Below are positions 1 through 8,453 of a stretch of DNA of 64,000 bases, in pieces (position 1 is the stretch's first letter; every line of letters begins with the position of its first letter). The position numbers were made by a program, and so were the translations under genes. Origin of the DNA: Nostoc calcicola FACHB-3891 (lineage in GTDB: Bacteria > Cyanobacteriota > Cyanobacteriia > Cyanobacteriales > Nostocaceae). Under the pieces are notes generated by a model that worked only from the letters and a program-made list of their open reading frames with translations, was not told the DNA's origin and did not search any database. The stretch covers positions 1-64,000 of the forward strand of contig NZ_JACJRQ010000001.1 in the NCBI RefSeq assembly GCF_014697355.1, read 5' to 3'.

Positions 1-67
1 GCATTGATTACTTTTTGCCGTAAATCATAACTGTAGGGTTTAGCCATCTGCTGTATCAATCTTTAGA

Positions 68-250
68 TTGTCTTTTCTCAGTATATGTCCTAACAGTTTT
101 GTCCACTGCTATATTTGTGGAAATGAAGGTGTCAAAATCCGCCGAATTACCAGAACTTATGGTAAGGGTAAAGCTAAGGAAAACAAGCTGTCTTGGTATA
201 ATTGGATTAAGGTGAGTTTTTTTAGCTCATCTTCACTGGAATTAATTTAA
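68..250 (+). pseudogene. remnant of a YgiT-type zinc-finger protein
   Basis: The frame encodes CYICGNEGVKIRRITRTYGK at about residues 14-33, which matches the N-terminus of YgiT/MqsA-type zinc-finger proteins as I know them (CxxC followed by a basic stretch). The second CxxC, normally about 30 residues later, is missing and the sequence drifts into an unrelated tail. No ribosome binding site precedes the ATG. I infer a decayed antitoxin-type gene next to the intact pair at 268-1076. Confidence 0.4.
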
Positions 251-267
251 TGAGGAATCATGTCCTA

Positions 268-603
268 ATGTCTCAACCCAATTTAATTAAGGAAGCTGAA
301 GTCAGTAATAATCGTGCAGAAACTTGTCTGGTAGAAATTTTAAGAGAAATCCAAGAAACACCAAAAGAATACTGGCCAAATTTGCTGGCAATTTTAAGGG
401 TTTTTCGGGAAAGTGTAACTATTAAACCAGAATTATTAACTCCTTCTCAAAAAGAGTTAGATCAACAAGAACAAGAAATTTTAAATCAACAACATCAAGC
501 ACTCAAACAATTAACCAAACAATGGTTAGAAGAAGGAGATAAACAAGAGCAAACAGAAACTTGGGAATATTTGACTCAAGCAATTGATGACAATCCATTT
601 TAA
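268..603 (+). CDS. hypothetical protein, probable antitoxin partner of PIN protein
   Basis: This is a 111-residue acidic, Gln/Glu-rich, mainly helical protein. An in-frame ATG at 250 would add six residues. I prefer the ATG at 268 because GAGGA lies 11-12 bases upstream and the sequence there becomes protein-like. It ends 17 bases before a PIN-domain gene, the usual antitoxin-then-toxin layout of VapBC-like modules. I see no AbrB, RHH or Phd DNA-binding motif, so the antitoxin role rests on position only. Confidence 0.6.
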   Translation: MSQPNLIKEAEVSNNRAETCLVEILREIQETPKEYWPNLLAILRVFRESVTIKPELLTPSQKELDQQEQEILNQQHQALKQLTKQWLEEGDKQEQTETWEYLTQAIDDNPF

Positions 604-620
604 ATTTTGCATCAGTTTTT

Positions 621-1076
621 ATGAGTAAACTGGTTTTCCTGGATACAAATGTTTTAGGAATGGTAACAAATCCGAAAAACTCTAATCCTATTTGTCAGGA
701 GTGTAAAGAATGGTTAGATGAACTACCCTTAAAAGGGTATCAAATAATCTTACCTGAAATTGCTGATTACGAAGTGAGACGAGAATTACTGAGAGCAGGA
801 AAAACATCAGGTATTAAACGATTAGATCAACTCAAAAAAGCGATTACTTATTTACCGATTACTACTTCTGTAATGCTTTTAGCAGCGAATTTTTGGGCTG
901 AAGTGAGAAAAGCAGGAAAACCAACTGCCGATCCTAAATCTCTTGATGGTGATGTCATTTTAGCAGCACAAGCCAAAATTGAAGAATTAAAAGGGCATCA
1001 AGTTATTATTGCTACTACTAATGTTAAACATCTATCATTATTTGTAGATGCTCGTGAATGGCAAAGCATTAATTAA
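621..1076 (+). CDS. PIN-domain ribonuclease (VapC-like toxin)
   Basis: This 151-residue protein starts with LVFLDTNVL, the first PIN-domain strand, with the catalytic Asp at residue 8. It continues with the acidic segment PEIADYEVRRE (about 45-55), SLDGDVILAA with Asp109/Asp111, and IATTNVKHLS (about 129-138). Together these are the conserved acidic metal-binding positions of the PIN nuclease family. The length is typical of VapC-type toxins. It follows a small acidic gene by 17 bases, so the two form a candidate type II toxin-antitoxin operon. The RNA target cannot be told from sequence. Confidence 0.85.
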   Translation: MSKLVFLDTNVLGMVTNPKNSNPICQECKEWLDELPLKGYQIILPEIADYEVRRELLRAGKTSGIKRLDQLKKAITYLPITTSVMLLAANFWAEVRKAGKPTADPKSLDGDVILAAQAKIEELKGHQVIIATTNVKHLSLFVDAREWQSIN

Positions 1077-1162
1077 ATGGTTCAATAAAGTATAAGTCAA
1101 ACTGCGATCGCCCTAAATTATTTATGAAGCCTGTAAGCCCAACCCCATAAAGTCCCTACATC

Positions 1163-1210
1163 AAATTTATATTTCTTCATATACATGAATTTTTCTCGCC
1201 GGCTTACTTA
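1163..1210. repeat. 48-bp dispersed repeat, inverted copy at 31033-31080
   Basis: The reverse complement of this stretch (TAAGTAAGCCGGCGAGAAAA, then a segment ending in ATATAAATTT) recurs at 31033-31080 with a few mismatches. Here it abuts and includes the stop codon of the MocR gene. In the other copy it lies just after the second EamA gene. I do not know its function. Confidence 0.6.
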
Positions 1211-2716
1211 TGAGCCAATGGACGATACACTTACTCGTTGAGATGACAAATTCATAGTGATAGAATTCTCAGTTAAATACTTTTTGATTAGCCGACCGAG
1301 AACCTTAATTCCATGTTCAATATCCTCTGGTGTGTGGCAAAAGTTTAAGCGCATGGCCGGATAGCCTTGTCTGAGAAAAAATGCAGCACCACTAGCAACG
1401 AGAACATTGTGTGATAAGGCTTCAGAGCAAATTGCTTGCATAGGTAAATGGTTTGGCAGATGAGTCCACAAAAATAAACCACCTTGGGGAATCGTCCAAG
1501 CGATCGCTTCAGGAAAATAGTTTTCCAAAGCTTGCAACATCACATTCCGACTTTGCAAGTTACTAACACGTAAACGATTCAGGTGACGGCGATAATGTCC
1601 CGATGCTAAAAACTCGCTTACAATTGCCTGAGATACCGTAGATACATGCAAGTCATTGAGTAATTTCTGCTTCACCAGAGGGTGATGATGCTCACCTGGC
1701 ACCACCATGTAACCAACTCGCACTCCCGGCATCAGGGTTTTTGAGAATGTGCTGATGTAAGTCACCAAATTATGGCGATCGAATGCCTTGATGGGAGGAG
1801 GAACTGGTTCAAAATTTAACCCTTCGTAAGCATTATCTTCCATAATCAAACACTCGTACTGTTGTGCCAACGTTAATAACGCTTGTCGATGAGCAAGGGA
1901 TGTTGTAATACCAGTTGGATTGTGTAAAGTACTAATGGTGTAAATTAATTTTGGTCGATGGCTTTTAAGATATTGCTCCAGCAATTCCAAATTCATTCCC
2001 TCCGCAGTCATGGGAATACCTATAACCTTGGCTTGTAAGTTTTCCAGAATTCCCAATGCACCATGATAGGTTGGTGTTTCCACAATCACCCAGTCATCTT
2101 TTTGCAGGTAATATTGCATAGCTAAAGATAGGGCTTGCTGTGAACCAGCGGTAATAATTATTTCTTCCGGCGAAATTTCTAACCCTTGTTGGACTAACAT
2201 CTGAGCAATCAGTTGCCGCAGTATAAATTGTCCTTCAGGAAAGTCTTCTCTAAACAGGGTATCCCCTGCTTTAGCCAATGCACGTTTAGCAACCTGTTGA
2301 AGATTATCTGAGATGTTAGTACAGGGAAAACCTGAACTGAACTCAATAATATCTCGCTGCCGTCTAGCCTGAATTGAAGCTGTATATTGCTCGAAAAAAG
2401 ACCCGCTACCTTGTGAAATTATCACTTCTTGAGATGGTGCAAAGGTCGAACGCAAAGTCAGACCAGAGGATACTTTTATTGTACGGTTGACAAAATAGCC
2501 TGAACCCTGGCGAGCATGTATGAGTCCATCAGCTTCTAAGAGACTATACGCCTCAATAACAGTCAACTTGTTAACTTGAATACTCGTGGACATTGCCCGA
2601 ATAGAAGGAAGTTTTTGTCCATCTGGTATTTTGCCAGATTGAATCAAACGACTAAGATAATTGCGAATCTGTAGATATATCGGGGTTGGTGAATGCCGAT
2701 CTAAAGGAATATTCAC
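1208..2716 (-). CDS. MocR-family (GntR/aminotransferase) transcriptional regulator
   Basis: This 502-residue protein has two parts. Residues 1-75 form a GntR-type winged helix (PTPIYLQIRNYLSRLIQSGK ... LPSIRAMSTS ... LLEADGLIHARQGSGYFV). Residues about 110-490 form a fold-type I aminotransferase domain with the PLP-lysine segment YISTFSKTLMPGVRVGY and a conserved LIMEDNAYEGL segment. MocR proteins are PLP-binding regulators, often of vitamin B6, GABA or amino-acid genes. A divergent small gene (2936) shares its promoter region, and an inverted repeat at 2785-2843 may be its operator. The ligand is unknown. Confidence 0.92.
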   Translation of the reverse strand: MNIPLDRHSPTPIYLQIRNYLSRLIQSGKIPDGQKLPSIRAMSTSIQVNKLTVIEAYSLLEADGLIHARQGSGYFVNRTIKVSSGLTLRSTFAPSQEVIISQGSGSFFEQYTASIQARRQRDIIEFSSGFPCTNISDNLQQVAKRALAKAGDTLFREDFPEGQFILRQLIAQMLVQQGLEISPEEIIITAGSQQALSLAMQYYLQKDDWVIVETPTYHGALGILENLQAKVIGIPMTAEGMNLELLEQYLKSHRPKLIYTISTLHNPTGITTSLAHRQALLTLAQQYECLIMEDNAYEGLNFEPVPPPIKAFDRHNLVTYISTFSKTLMPGVRVGYMVVPGEHHHPLVKQKLLNDLHVSTVSQAIVSEFLASGHYRRHLNRLRVSNLQSRNVMLQALENYFPEAIAWTIPQGGLFLWTHLPNHLPMQAICSEALSHNVLVASGAAFFLRQGYPAMRLNFCHTPEDIEHGIKVLGRLIKKYLTENSITMNLSSQRVSVSSIGS

Positions 2717-2784
2717 AATGCAATTCTTCCTTCGGGATGATAGCAGGGATTATAGGCAATATTAAAAGATTTTTCTGTGTTTGA

Positions 2785-2843
2785 ACTGGTACAGTTGGGT
2801 GCATTTTGACTAGAACAGTTGTAAATACTATGACTGTACCAGT
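2785..2843. promoter_or_regulatory. inverted repeat, candidate MocR operator
   Basis: ACTGGTACAGT (2785-2795) and its exact reverse complement ACTGTACCAGT (2833-2843) lie 37 bases apart in the divergent promoter region between the MocR gene and the small gene at 2936. MocR-type regulators commonly bind repeated sites next to their own gene. The assignment is inferred. Confidence 0.4.
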
Positions 2844-2935
2844 CACAATTGGGCAAATCTGTACCTTCTCATTGACATGTAAGCAAGCGAATCTAGAAAG
2901 TATCTGATGCTCGATTGAGTCGGGAGGATTTTTCT

Positions 2936-3163
2936 ATGAAAATAATTGATAAATGGTTGGTACTAAAATCAAAACTTCAAAACGCTTGGCAAAGTTTAGT
3001 TACAGTAATTACAAGCAGTTCTCAATTGCAAGTTTGGGAAACCCGCCTTGGCAATGGGGATTGTTCTTGGCACGCCTATGACCCGATGACAGGGCGTTCT
3101 GCTTCTTTTGGCTCTGAAACTGAAATGCGAGTGTGGATTGAAATGCAGTATTACAGCAGATAA
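2936..3163 (+). CDS. small conserved hypothetical protein
   Basis: This 75-residue protein begins MKIIDKWLVLKSKLQNAW and ends with a W-rich segment (VWETRLGNGDCSWHAYDPMT). I chose the ATG at 2936 over the upstream TTG at 2915 because a strong GGGAGGA sits 7 bases before it. It is divergent from the MocR gene, so it could be that regulator's target. I do not recognise the family. The second half, with its alternating hydrophobic and turn residues, looks like a small beta-rich fold. Confidence 0.6.
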   Translation: MKIIDKWLVLKSKLQNAWQSLVTVITSSSQLQVWETRLGNGDCSWHAYDPMTGRSASFGSETEMRVWIEMQYYSR

Positions 3164-3164
3164 A

Positions 3165-3299
3165 TAGACCTCTTGCATAAATAAGTTTTTATCTCACGCA
3201 AAGGCGCAAAGGCAAGGCAGCGCGGTCTTGGGGGTTTCCCCCATGAGCGACTGCCGCGCAAAGAATAAGGTAAAAATAAGGACTTTTGCAAGAAGTCTA
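3165..3299. mobile_element. MITE-like element, TIR GACCTCTTGCA family, TA flanks
   Basis: The ends are TAGACCTCTTGCA and TGCAAGAAGTCTA, inverted and flanked by TA on each side. It has no coding capacity. Related copies lie at 10193-10317, 22729-22979 (interrupted by another element) and 61643-61776. TA flanks suggest mobilisation by an IS630/Tc1-type transposase, which is inference. It starts one base after the stop codon of the small gene at 2936. Confidence 0.7.
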
Positions 3300-3393
3300 A
3301 TGAAGAACGAACCGCCAAGGACGCAAAGAAAGAAATAAGAAGTCAAAAAAATTTGGCGCAGCCTTATAAAGAAACGGTATTAGCAACAAGTAA

Positions 3394-3505
3394 GGGACTT
3401 CCAAATAAAAAATATCCCAAAACTGACGCAAAAACCCTCTGTATTTCTCCTCTCTCTGTGTTCTCTGCGCCTCTGTGGTTCGATAATTTATTTCTTGGAA
3501 ATCCC
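3394..3505. mobile_element. MITE-like element, TIR GGGACTTCC family, TAA flanks
   Basis: The ends GGGACTTCCAAATAAA and TTTATTTCTTGGAAATCCC are inverted and flanked by TAA on both sides. The same terminal sequence bounds the element at 41390-41489, which interrupts a gene. The interior holds the common CTGTGTTCTCTGCGCCTCTG stretch found between Nostoc genes. It has no coding capacity. Confidence 0.65.
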
Positions 3506-3522
3506 TAAGAAAGAAAATTTCT

Positions 3523-4263
3523 TCAGTTTGCAAACACACCTTCCAAGAAAGGTATTATTTCAGCCCAAGCAGACGTAGTAGCAGCAGAATCATAGCGATA
3601 ACCGTCATCACGCATGAAGGTATGTTCTGCTTCATACAAGAAAACTTTATGGGGTAGATTAGCATTTTCTAGAGCTTTAATTATGGTTTGTCGATCGCAG
3701 TCTGGAATGTGAGGGTCGAGTGTACCGAACACCATTAGCATCTGGGCTTGGATTTCACTAACTCGATGGATTGTATCGGCTACACCTTGCCCCAGTTTGC
3801 CACTGGGAATGCCAGTAGGATAGCAACAGACACAAGCCTTAATTTCGCTGTTAAATGCTGCACGAAAAGCTAAGTGTCCTCCAATACAAAAGCCGAGAGT
3901 GCCTATTTTGCCAGGAGAAACTGCACTTTCTGTCTTGAGGAATTCGATTACAGCACGGCAATCTTCATCATAATGTGCGATCGCAGTTCGACGAGCGTCA
4001 TCATTACCACGCATCCGACCGAGATCGTTTGGTTCAATAACTTGCCCAATTGGCTCAAGGCGATGAAAAATTTCCGGTGCCGCCACTACATAGCCATATC
4101 CTGCCAAGTAGTTAGCTAAACGAATTATCGGCTCGCCTAACTGATAAATATCACTATAAAATACAATACCTGGGTAAAGTCCTGGTGTTTTAGGAGACGC
4201 TACATAGACGCGCATCAAACTGTCATCGACTCTTAACTCGACATTTCGTTTAGTGATTTGCAC
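3523..4263 (-). CDS. dienelactone hydrolase family protein
   Basis: This 246-residue alpha/beta hydrolase has the DLH nucleophile elbow GFCIGG with Cys126, followed by TLDPHIP (Asp) and EAEHTFMRD (His), completing the Cys-Asp-His triad of the family. The length matches bacterial dienelactone hydrolases. It has no signal peptide, so it is cytosolic. In cyanobacteria such proteins are usually annotated as carboxymethylenebutenolidase homologues with unknown natural substrate. It is a stand-alone gene with no co-directional neighbour. Confidence 0.88.
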   Translation of the reverse strand: MQITKRNVELRVDDSLMRVYVASPKTPGLYPGIVFYSDIYQLGEPIIRLANYLAGYGYVVAAPEIFHRLEPIGQVIEPNDLGRMRGNDDARRTAIAHYDEDCRAVIEFLKTESAVSPGKIGTLGFCIGGHLAFRAAFNSEIKACVCCYPTGIPSGKLGQGVADTIHRVSEIQAQMLMVFGTLDPHIPDCDRQTIIKALENANLPHKVFLYEAEHTFMRDDGYRYDSAATTSAWAEIIPFLEGVFAN

Positions 4264-4506
4264 TGTTTTTTCTCCGTTTGATGTCTGCTTTCATTAGCTT
4301 TTATACAAGTGAAATAAAAAGACGTATCCTTTCATTATTTCGCTTTGTAGTGGAATGCGGGAGTTATCCAGGAACAATTTTTTTCAATCTTGTTTTCAGA
4401 TTGAAATTTACAGCTACGCCTCTTGTTTGCTGAAGACTATACATATTTTTTCAAATATTTTGCTTAATTATAAGGAAAGAGAAAATTAAATTCTCTGATG
4501 AGCAAT

Positions 4507-4632
4507 TTAATGTAAATAATGTTGACTTTTCACACTATAAGTCCAACCTGCAACTAAGGAAAAAGAAGGTCCACTTTTATCGGCTTCTGAACCAAGCAAA
4601 GTGATGAAGATTTTAACCTGCACCGTTCCCAT
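4507..4632 (-). CDS. possible 41-residue small protein or gene remnant
   Basis: An ATG-started frame encodes MGTVQVKIFITLLGSEADKS, followed by about 20 residues including LVAGWTYSVKS. The composition is protein-like. It lies downstream of the TPR gene on the same strand, past a hairpin, with no clear ribosome binding site. It could be a tiny gene of the peptide cassette, a fragment of a lost gene, or chance. Confidence 0.2.
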   Translation of the reverse strand: MGTVQVKIFITLLGSEADKSGPSFSLVAGWTYSVKSQHYLH

Positions 4633-4656
4633 AGACTGACTATTTTATTTGCAAAT

Positions 4657-4685
4657 ATGGAGCGATATTGTAGATATCGCTCCAT
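4657..4685 (-). terminator. hairpin downstream of TPR gene
   Basis: A perfect 12-bp stem (ATGGAGCGATAT / ATATCGCTCCAT) with a 5-base loop lies about 50 bases past the TPR stop codon. The following tract on the minus strand is not a clean T run, so it may be an RNA stabiliser or a weak terminator of the peptide-cassette operon. Confidence 0.45.
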
Positions 4686-4733
4686 ACATTCCTAGCAAAT
4701 AATATTCTAAATCTCGCCAGAAAAGCTTAATAA

Positions 4734-6707
4734 TTATCCCTTGCTAAGACTAGATAAATTTTCCTCTACTTCAGCACGATCTGTGGCATCGGGATTAAGC
4801 TGAAGATAAGTCTGGAGGTCGGTAGATGCAGCATCAGATTGACCTAAACTAATTAATACGATCGCGCGATTTTGATATAAGTCTGGATTATCTGGTGATA
4901 AAGCGATCGCACCTGCTAAATCACTCAAAGCTTCTGGTAGTTGTCCAAGTTCGTAGTGAAGTGTGGCACGATTTGCTAATAATAAAGGTTGCTGTGAATT
5001 TAAAGCAAGTGCCGCATTATAATCTAATAAAGCTGCTTCCAAATGTCCCCATGCTTCAAATGCTTGAGCGCGACCAATCAATGCTGGAGTCAAAGTAGGT
5101 TCTAAATCAAGAGCCACTGAATAAGCCTTAGTTGCTTCTTCGGGTAGACCTTTTAAATAATAGCAATGTCCGATATTCATCCAGACTTCATAGTATGGTG
5201 GGCTAAGCTCAATAGCTTGGTGGTAATCATTCAAAGCATTTTCTAGATAACCCAGACGTTGGTAAACATTACCGCGATCGTTGTAGTATTCTGAGTAGTT
5301 TGGATCGGCGGCGATCGCGGCTGTAAAATAAATCACAGCTTCTTCTAATTCACCCATTGCTGCGTATACTTGGGCAATATTATAGTCCAAAACTGAGCGA
5401 TGTAATCGATGTTGACCTTCGCTCAAATGGTTTTTGAATTCTTCAATTGCCGACTTACAAAGTTTAATTGCTTCTTCAGGAAAACCTTGACGGTGTTTAA
5501 CAAGTGCTAAACCGTTCATATCGAAAGCAGTCATAAAATGTCTATCATCAGCTGGAATATCCGCTGTTGATTCTGCTAAGATACTCAGACTGCGATTGAG
5601 ATAATCTTCAGCTAAAGCATGGTCATGTTCCGGGAGAAAGCGAGTATGGAACATTGCCATTATGTAATAAGCTCGAACTAACTGCGCTGGTGCATCAAGT
5701 TTTAGGAGAGCTTCTTCTTGAACAATTTGATATGCTTTGGTAATATTTCCTGTTGTTGCGTAGCAATTAAAAAGATTCCCAACCATATTCCATCGCATGT
5801 TATTGTCTTTTCCACAAAGATGGTCAAGTTGAGTCGCAACGGGTTCACAGTAGACTAATGCATCTTCATAAAAACCTTGGTGATTATAAATTCCCAACAG
5901 TCTTGCTTGCCAAATCAATGCTTTTTCAGGTTGGTCACTTTGTAACCAATACGAAACCAGTCGTGGGCCATGAATTTCAAGTTCAATAGAGTCTCTACCA
6001 ATTTGTTCTTCCAACTTTTGCGCCAGTTGGGACATTTTTACTTGGGAAATTAATACTTCTGATTTTGGTGGTAATTCCAAACTAATCTTTTGCGCTAAAA
6101 ACCGATCGTTTAAGTGAGTTATGGCAGTTTCACCAGTATTAGGAGCAGTAGCAAAGAGTAAACTTAACTTTAGTTTCTCTCCTCGACGACGAACGAGTTC
6201 AGCAAAAAAGCGGCGTACCAAAAATCCTGCTTGTTCATAATCATTACAAGCAATCAACCAAGGAGAAGTATCTGTGTAATCAAACCAGGAATCTAGTAAA
6301 TTGATTACCCCATGTATGATTCTATAGGCTCGATCTAAAGGATAATTTCGTACCCTTTCATCATCAACAGAACTATCTGTTAAATTGGGGTTTTTTACTG
6401 ATATTTTACGCCTTAATGCAGGCAAAACCATTGCTAATTCATAACTATGTTTTTCAATCAAATGTGGTGCTTTTTCTTCAATATCTGGTAAAAGTTGATT
6501 TAGCCATTCATTTAATCCAGACCATAACCCATCTTCTTGGGGATTAAAGGATAGCAGCCAAGTTTTTGCTTTACTTTGTTCACCTAAGTGTAACCATTGC
6601 TGCAAAATTTCTAACCTAGAATTACCCGATTCTGCCTCCAGCAAAATTACCTTAGCAATTTCTGGTTGTTGTAAAACATTTTGTTCGACAGTATTTTGGC
6701 GGTTCAT
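4734..6707 (-). CDS. TPR-repeat protein of the peptide cassette
   Basis: This protein has 657 residues. The first 240 resemble the helical NTPase-like front end of MalT/LuxR-type regulators (SRLEILQQWLHLGEQSKAKT, LDSWFDYTDTSPWLIACNDY), but I see no Walker A loop. From about residue 280 to the end there are consecutive tetratricopeptide units, for example YYNDRGNVYQRLGYLENALN and VWMNIGHCYYLKGLPEEATK. TPR domains hold protein or peptide partners. The start codon lies three bases after the stop of the M50 gene and its AAGGAGA ribosome binding site overlaps that gene's end, so the two are translated as one operon. The role is unknown. A peptide-binding, scaffold or export-adaptor function is inferred from context. 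Confidence 0.8.
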   Translation of the reverse strand: MNRQNTVEQNVLQQPEIAKVILLEAESGNSRLEILQQWLHLGEQSKAKTWLLSFNPQEDGLWSGLNEWLNQLLPDIEEKAPHLIEKHSYELAMVLPALRRKISVKNPNLTDSSVDDERVRNYPLDRAYRIIHGVINLLDSWFDYTDTSPWLIACNDYEQAGFLVRRFFAELVRRRGEKLKLSLLFATAPNTGETAITHLNDRFLAQKISLELPPKSEVLISQVKMSQLAQKLEEQIGRDSIELEIHGPRLVSYWLQSDQPEKALIWQARLLGIYNHQGFYEDALVYCEPVATQLDHLCGKDNNMRWNMVGNLFNCYATTGNITKAYQIVQEEALLKLDAPAQLVRAYYIMAMFHTRFLPEHDHALAEDYLNRSLSILAESTADIPADDRHFMTAFDMNGLALVKHRQGFPEEAIKLCKSAIEEFKNHLSEGQHRLHRSVLDYNIAQVYAAMGELEEAVIYFTAAIAADPNYSEYYNDRGNVYQRLGYLENALNDYHQAIELSPPYYEVWMNIGHCYYLKGLPEEATKAYSVALDLEPTLTPALIGRAQAFEAWGHLEAALLDYNAALALNSQQPLLLANRATLHYELGQLPEALSDLAGAIALSPDNPDLYQNRAIVLISLGQSDAASTDLQTYLQLNPDATDRAEVEENLSSLSKG

Positions 6708-6710
6708 AAT

Positions 6711-7937
6711 TTATCTCCTTTTAGTAAGACGTAAACTGTTAATCCAAAGAAAAATACCAATACCTTGAATTCCAAAAACCAGCAATCCCATTACTAGGGC
6801 ATCGGTGAAGGCATAAGGATTAGATTCATACCCTGCACTCAACGTGCCTAAAAGTAGGGAAGCATAATTCCACATTGTTGGAATACCAATGAAAAACAGC
6901 GACCAAAATGCAGCGATGTGACCTAAAACGTAGATAATAGCGTAACAACGAATCACTCGCATTTCGCCTCTAGGAATAGAGGATTGGTCAGTGGGATGAG
7001 AAAATATGAATAATCTAAATATTTGGTTTTGTAAGAAAACCTTTGTATCCTTCATCAGACTTCTACATCTAAAAAAATTAGCAATGACGTAGTAAAAATC
7101 AGTCCGAACAAAGAAATAGCATTGCCAAATTAAACCTAGTAGATAACTCAAAACGATCGCTTGCATTAGCTGTAAAGCAATGGGAGATATTACCACCCAA
7201 TTTTCTTGTTGAGCGAACAAAATCAGCAGCAAGATAGAAGTTAGTACAACATCTAGCAATGGCCCTGCAAGAAAAGGTAGATACCGCTGATTTCGAGGCA
7301 CACCCCATATCCCCGTCATATCTGTTTCTGCTACAAGTATCCAAAGGCGATTGCTCAGTCTTAATTGACAAGAAACACCCACTGCTTTAGCAGCGACTAA
7401 ATGAGCCATCTCATGTAAAAAGACTGCGATAACATTAATTCCAGTTAAAATTAACGTCATCATAGTGACATTTTTTGTAAAGACAAAAGCTTGATAACTA
7501 GGCAGAATTTCAGGTTTAAAGCTAAGAGCAGCTACAGCAAAAAATATGACTATTCCACAACCAATTAGTACCTTTTTGCTAAATAATTTTTGAGCAGATG
7601 ACTGCGAAATATGGGTAAAATGATTTATTTGCTTTGGTTGCTTAGTATGTGTTGGTAAAACTGTTTGTCTAGAAGATAAAATATTAACAAAATCATTTTC
7701 TTCTAGAACTTCTAGCAGACCTTCAATATCTGGCACTTCATTATATTTTTGCTGGTAAAGCCGTTGTGCTTGTCCAATAGTTTTTCCAGCAGCCAAATAA
7801 TCCAGTAACTCTATTGCATCAGAGGGTAATGCTAGAAAAATATTAGTATCTACTCGCCCAATAATAAATTCATCTCCTTCAGATTGGCGAGTAAATGGAT
7901 AAATAGAAACCAGAGCATCAGCAGGATATCTGGTCAC
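6711..7937 (-). CDS. membrane M50 (site-2-type) metalloprotease with N-terminal PqqD-like domain
   Basis: This protein has 408 residues. Residues about 10-90 look like a PqqD-type winged helix (DEFIIGR, FLALPSDAIELLDYL, LLEVLEENDFV), the fold used as a RiPP recognition element for leader peptides. Membrane segments follow at about 122-140, 158-180, 222-242, 250-270, 328-350 and 380-400. Zinc ligands are HEMAH at 175-179 and the Asp of AGPLLDV at 229. The FVRTDFYYVIANFF segment is typical of peptide-linked M50 proteins such as YydH. It lies downstream of five tandem peptide genes and directly upstream of the TPR gene. The likely job is to bind and cleave, and perhaps help export, those peptides. 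The fold calls are from motifs; the substrate is inferred. Confidence 0.85.
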   Translation of the reverse strand: MTRYPADALVSIYPFTRQSEGDEFIIGRVDTNIFLALPSDAIELLDYLAAGKTIGQAQRLYQQKYNEVPDIEGLLEVLEENDFVNILSSRQTVLPTHTKQPKQINHFTHISQSSAQKLFSKKVLIGCGIVIFFAVAALSFKPEILPSYQAFVFTKNVTMMTLILTGINVIAVFLHEMAHLVAAKAVGVSCQLRLSNRLWILVAETDMTGIWGVPRNQRYLPFLAGPLLDVVLTSILLLILFAQQENWVVISPIALQLMQAIVLSYLLGLIWQCYFFVRTDFYYVIANFFRCRSLMKDTKVFLQNQIFRLFIFSHPTDQSSIPRGEMRVIRCYAIIYVLGHIAAFWSLFFIGIPTMWNYASLLLGTLSAGYESNPYAFTDALVMGLLVFGIQGIGIFLWINSLRLTKRR

Positions 7938-7968
7938 GTCAAATTTCCTTATTAATCTAATGTTGTAA

Positions 7969-8016
7969 GAATTCAGAATGGGCTACGCCCCGCTACGCTA
8001 ACAGAATTCAGGAGTC
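7969..8016. repeat. GAATTCAG-bounded dispersed repeat
   Basis: The core GGGCTACGCCCCGCTACGCT is flanked by GAATTCAG-type ends. Near-identical copies lie at 28910-28950 and about 40755-40818. It is a common short Nostoc intergenic repeat with no coding content. Here it sits between the peptide array and the M50 gene. Confidence 0.7.
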
Positions 8017-8106
8017 AACATTCAGGAGTCAGAATCAATATACCTCTTCCTAAACTCTTGATTTTAAACTCTTTCTTTCTCTGCACGATATCAAAAATCT
8101 TTATTA

Positions 8107-8136
8107 ATTAGTGGGGGATTGTACCCCACCACTAAT
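8107..8136 (-). terminator. hairpin between peptide array and protease gene
   Basis: ATTAGTGGGGG and CCCCACCACTAAT form a roughly 11-bp stem with one bulge and a 5-6 base loop. On the minus strand it follows the last peptide gene by 80 bases and precedes the M50 start by 170 bases. A short T run (ATTTTT) follows about 13 bases later. A partial terminator here would give much more peptide than protease, as is common in RiPP operons. That role is inferred. Confidence 0.4.
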
Positions 8137-8216
8137 TTAAGGTAAAGTATGTAGTTAGCTCAATGAACTATTTTTAATGTAAAGCCGAAATTAAATAGCT
8201 CATTGATTATTTTAAC

Positions 8217-8339
8217 TTACCAGCAACTACTACATATCCAGCAAACATAAGCGGCTGCTCTGGTTGTTCTGAGTGTCTCAACTTCACGAATCACAAATTT
8301 CTTCATTGTTTTAGGTTGAATAGATTCTACAGTTTTCAT
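8217..8339 (-). CDS. tandem small peptide, copy 1 (CWICSSCW tail)
   Basis: This 40-residue frame is too short for routine gene calling. It begins MKTVESIQPKTMKKF, has a charged middle with Arg/Glu residues, and ends AAAYVCWICSSCW with Cys33, Cys36, Cys39, Trp34 and Trp40. A charged, conserved front followed by a short Cys/Trp tail is the layout of a RiPP precursor (leader plus core). The upstream AGAAG is a plausible ribosome binding site. It is the member nearest the protease gene and has the most divergent upstream spacer. Confidence 0.75.
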   Translation of the reverse strand: MKTVESIQPKTMKKFVIREVETLRTTRAAAYVCWICSSCW

Positions 8340-8453
8340 TGTTTTTTACTTCTTTTGGATGTTTGTTTTGGGCAATATCGGTTACCCTTATGTTTATGAA
8401 TATAGATAACAATCGGGTAAAACTAGGGGAGGTAATTGAATGAATTTCAGAAA

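Larger units (their letters stand above)
4264..4733. other. 470-bp intergenic region
   Basis: This region lies between the start of the hydrolase gene and the end of the TPR gene. It is AT-rich. Apart from a possible 41-codon frame (4507-4632, minus) and a hairpin (4657-4685) I see no gene. Confidence 0.5.
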
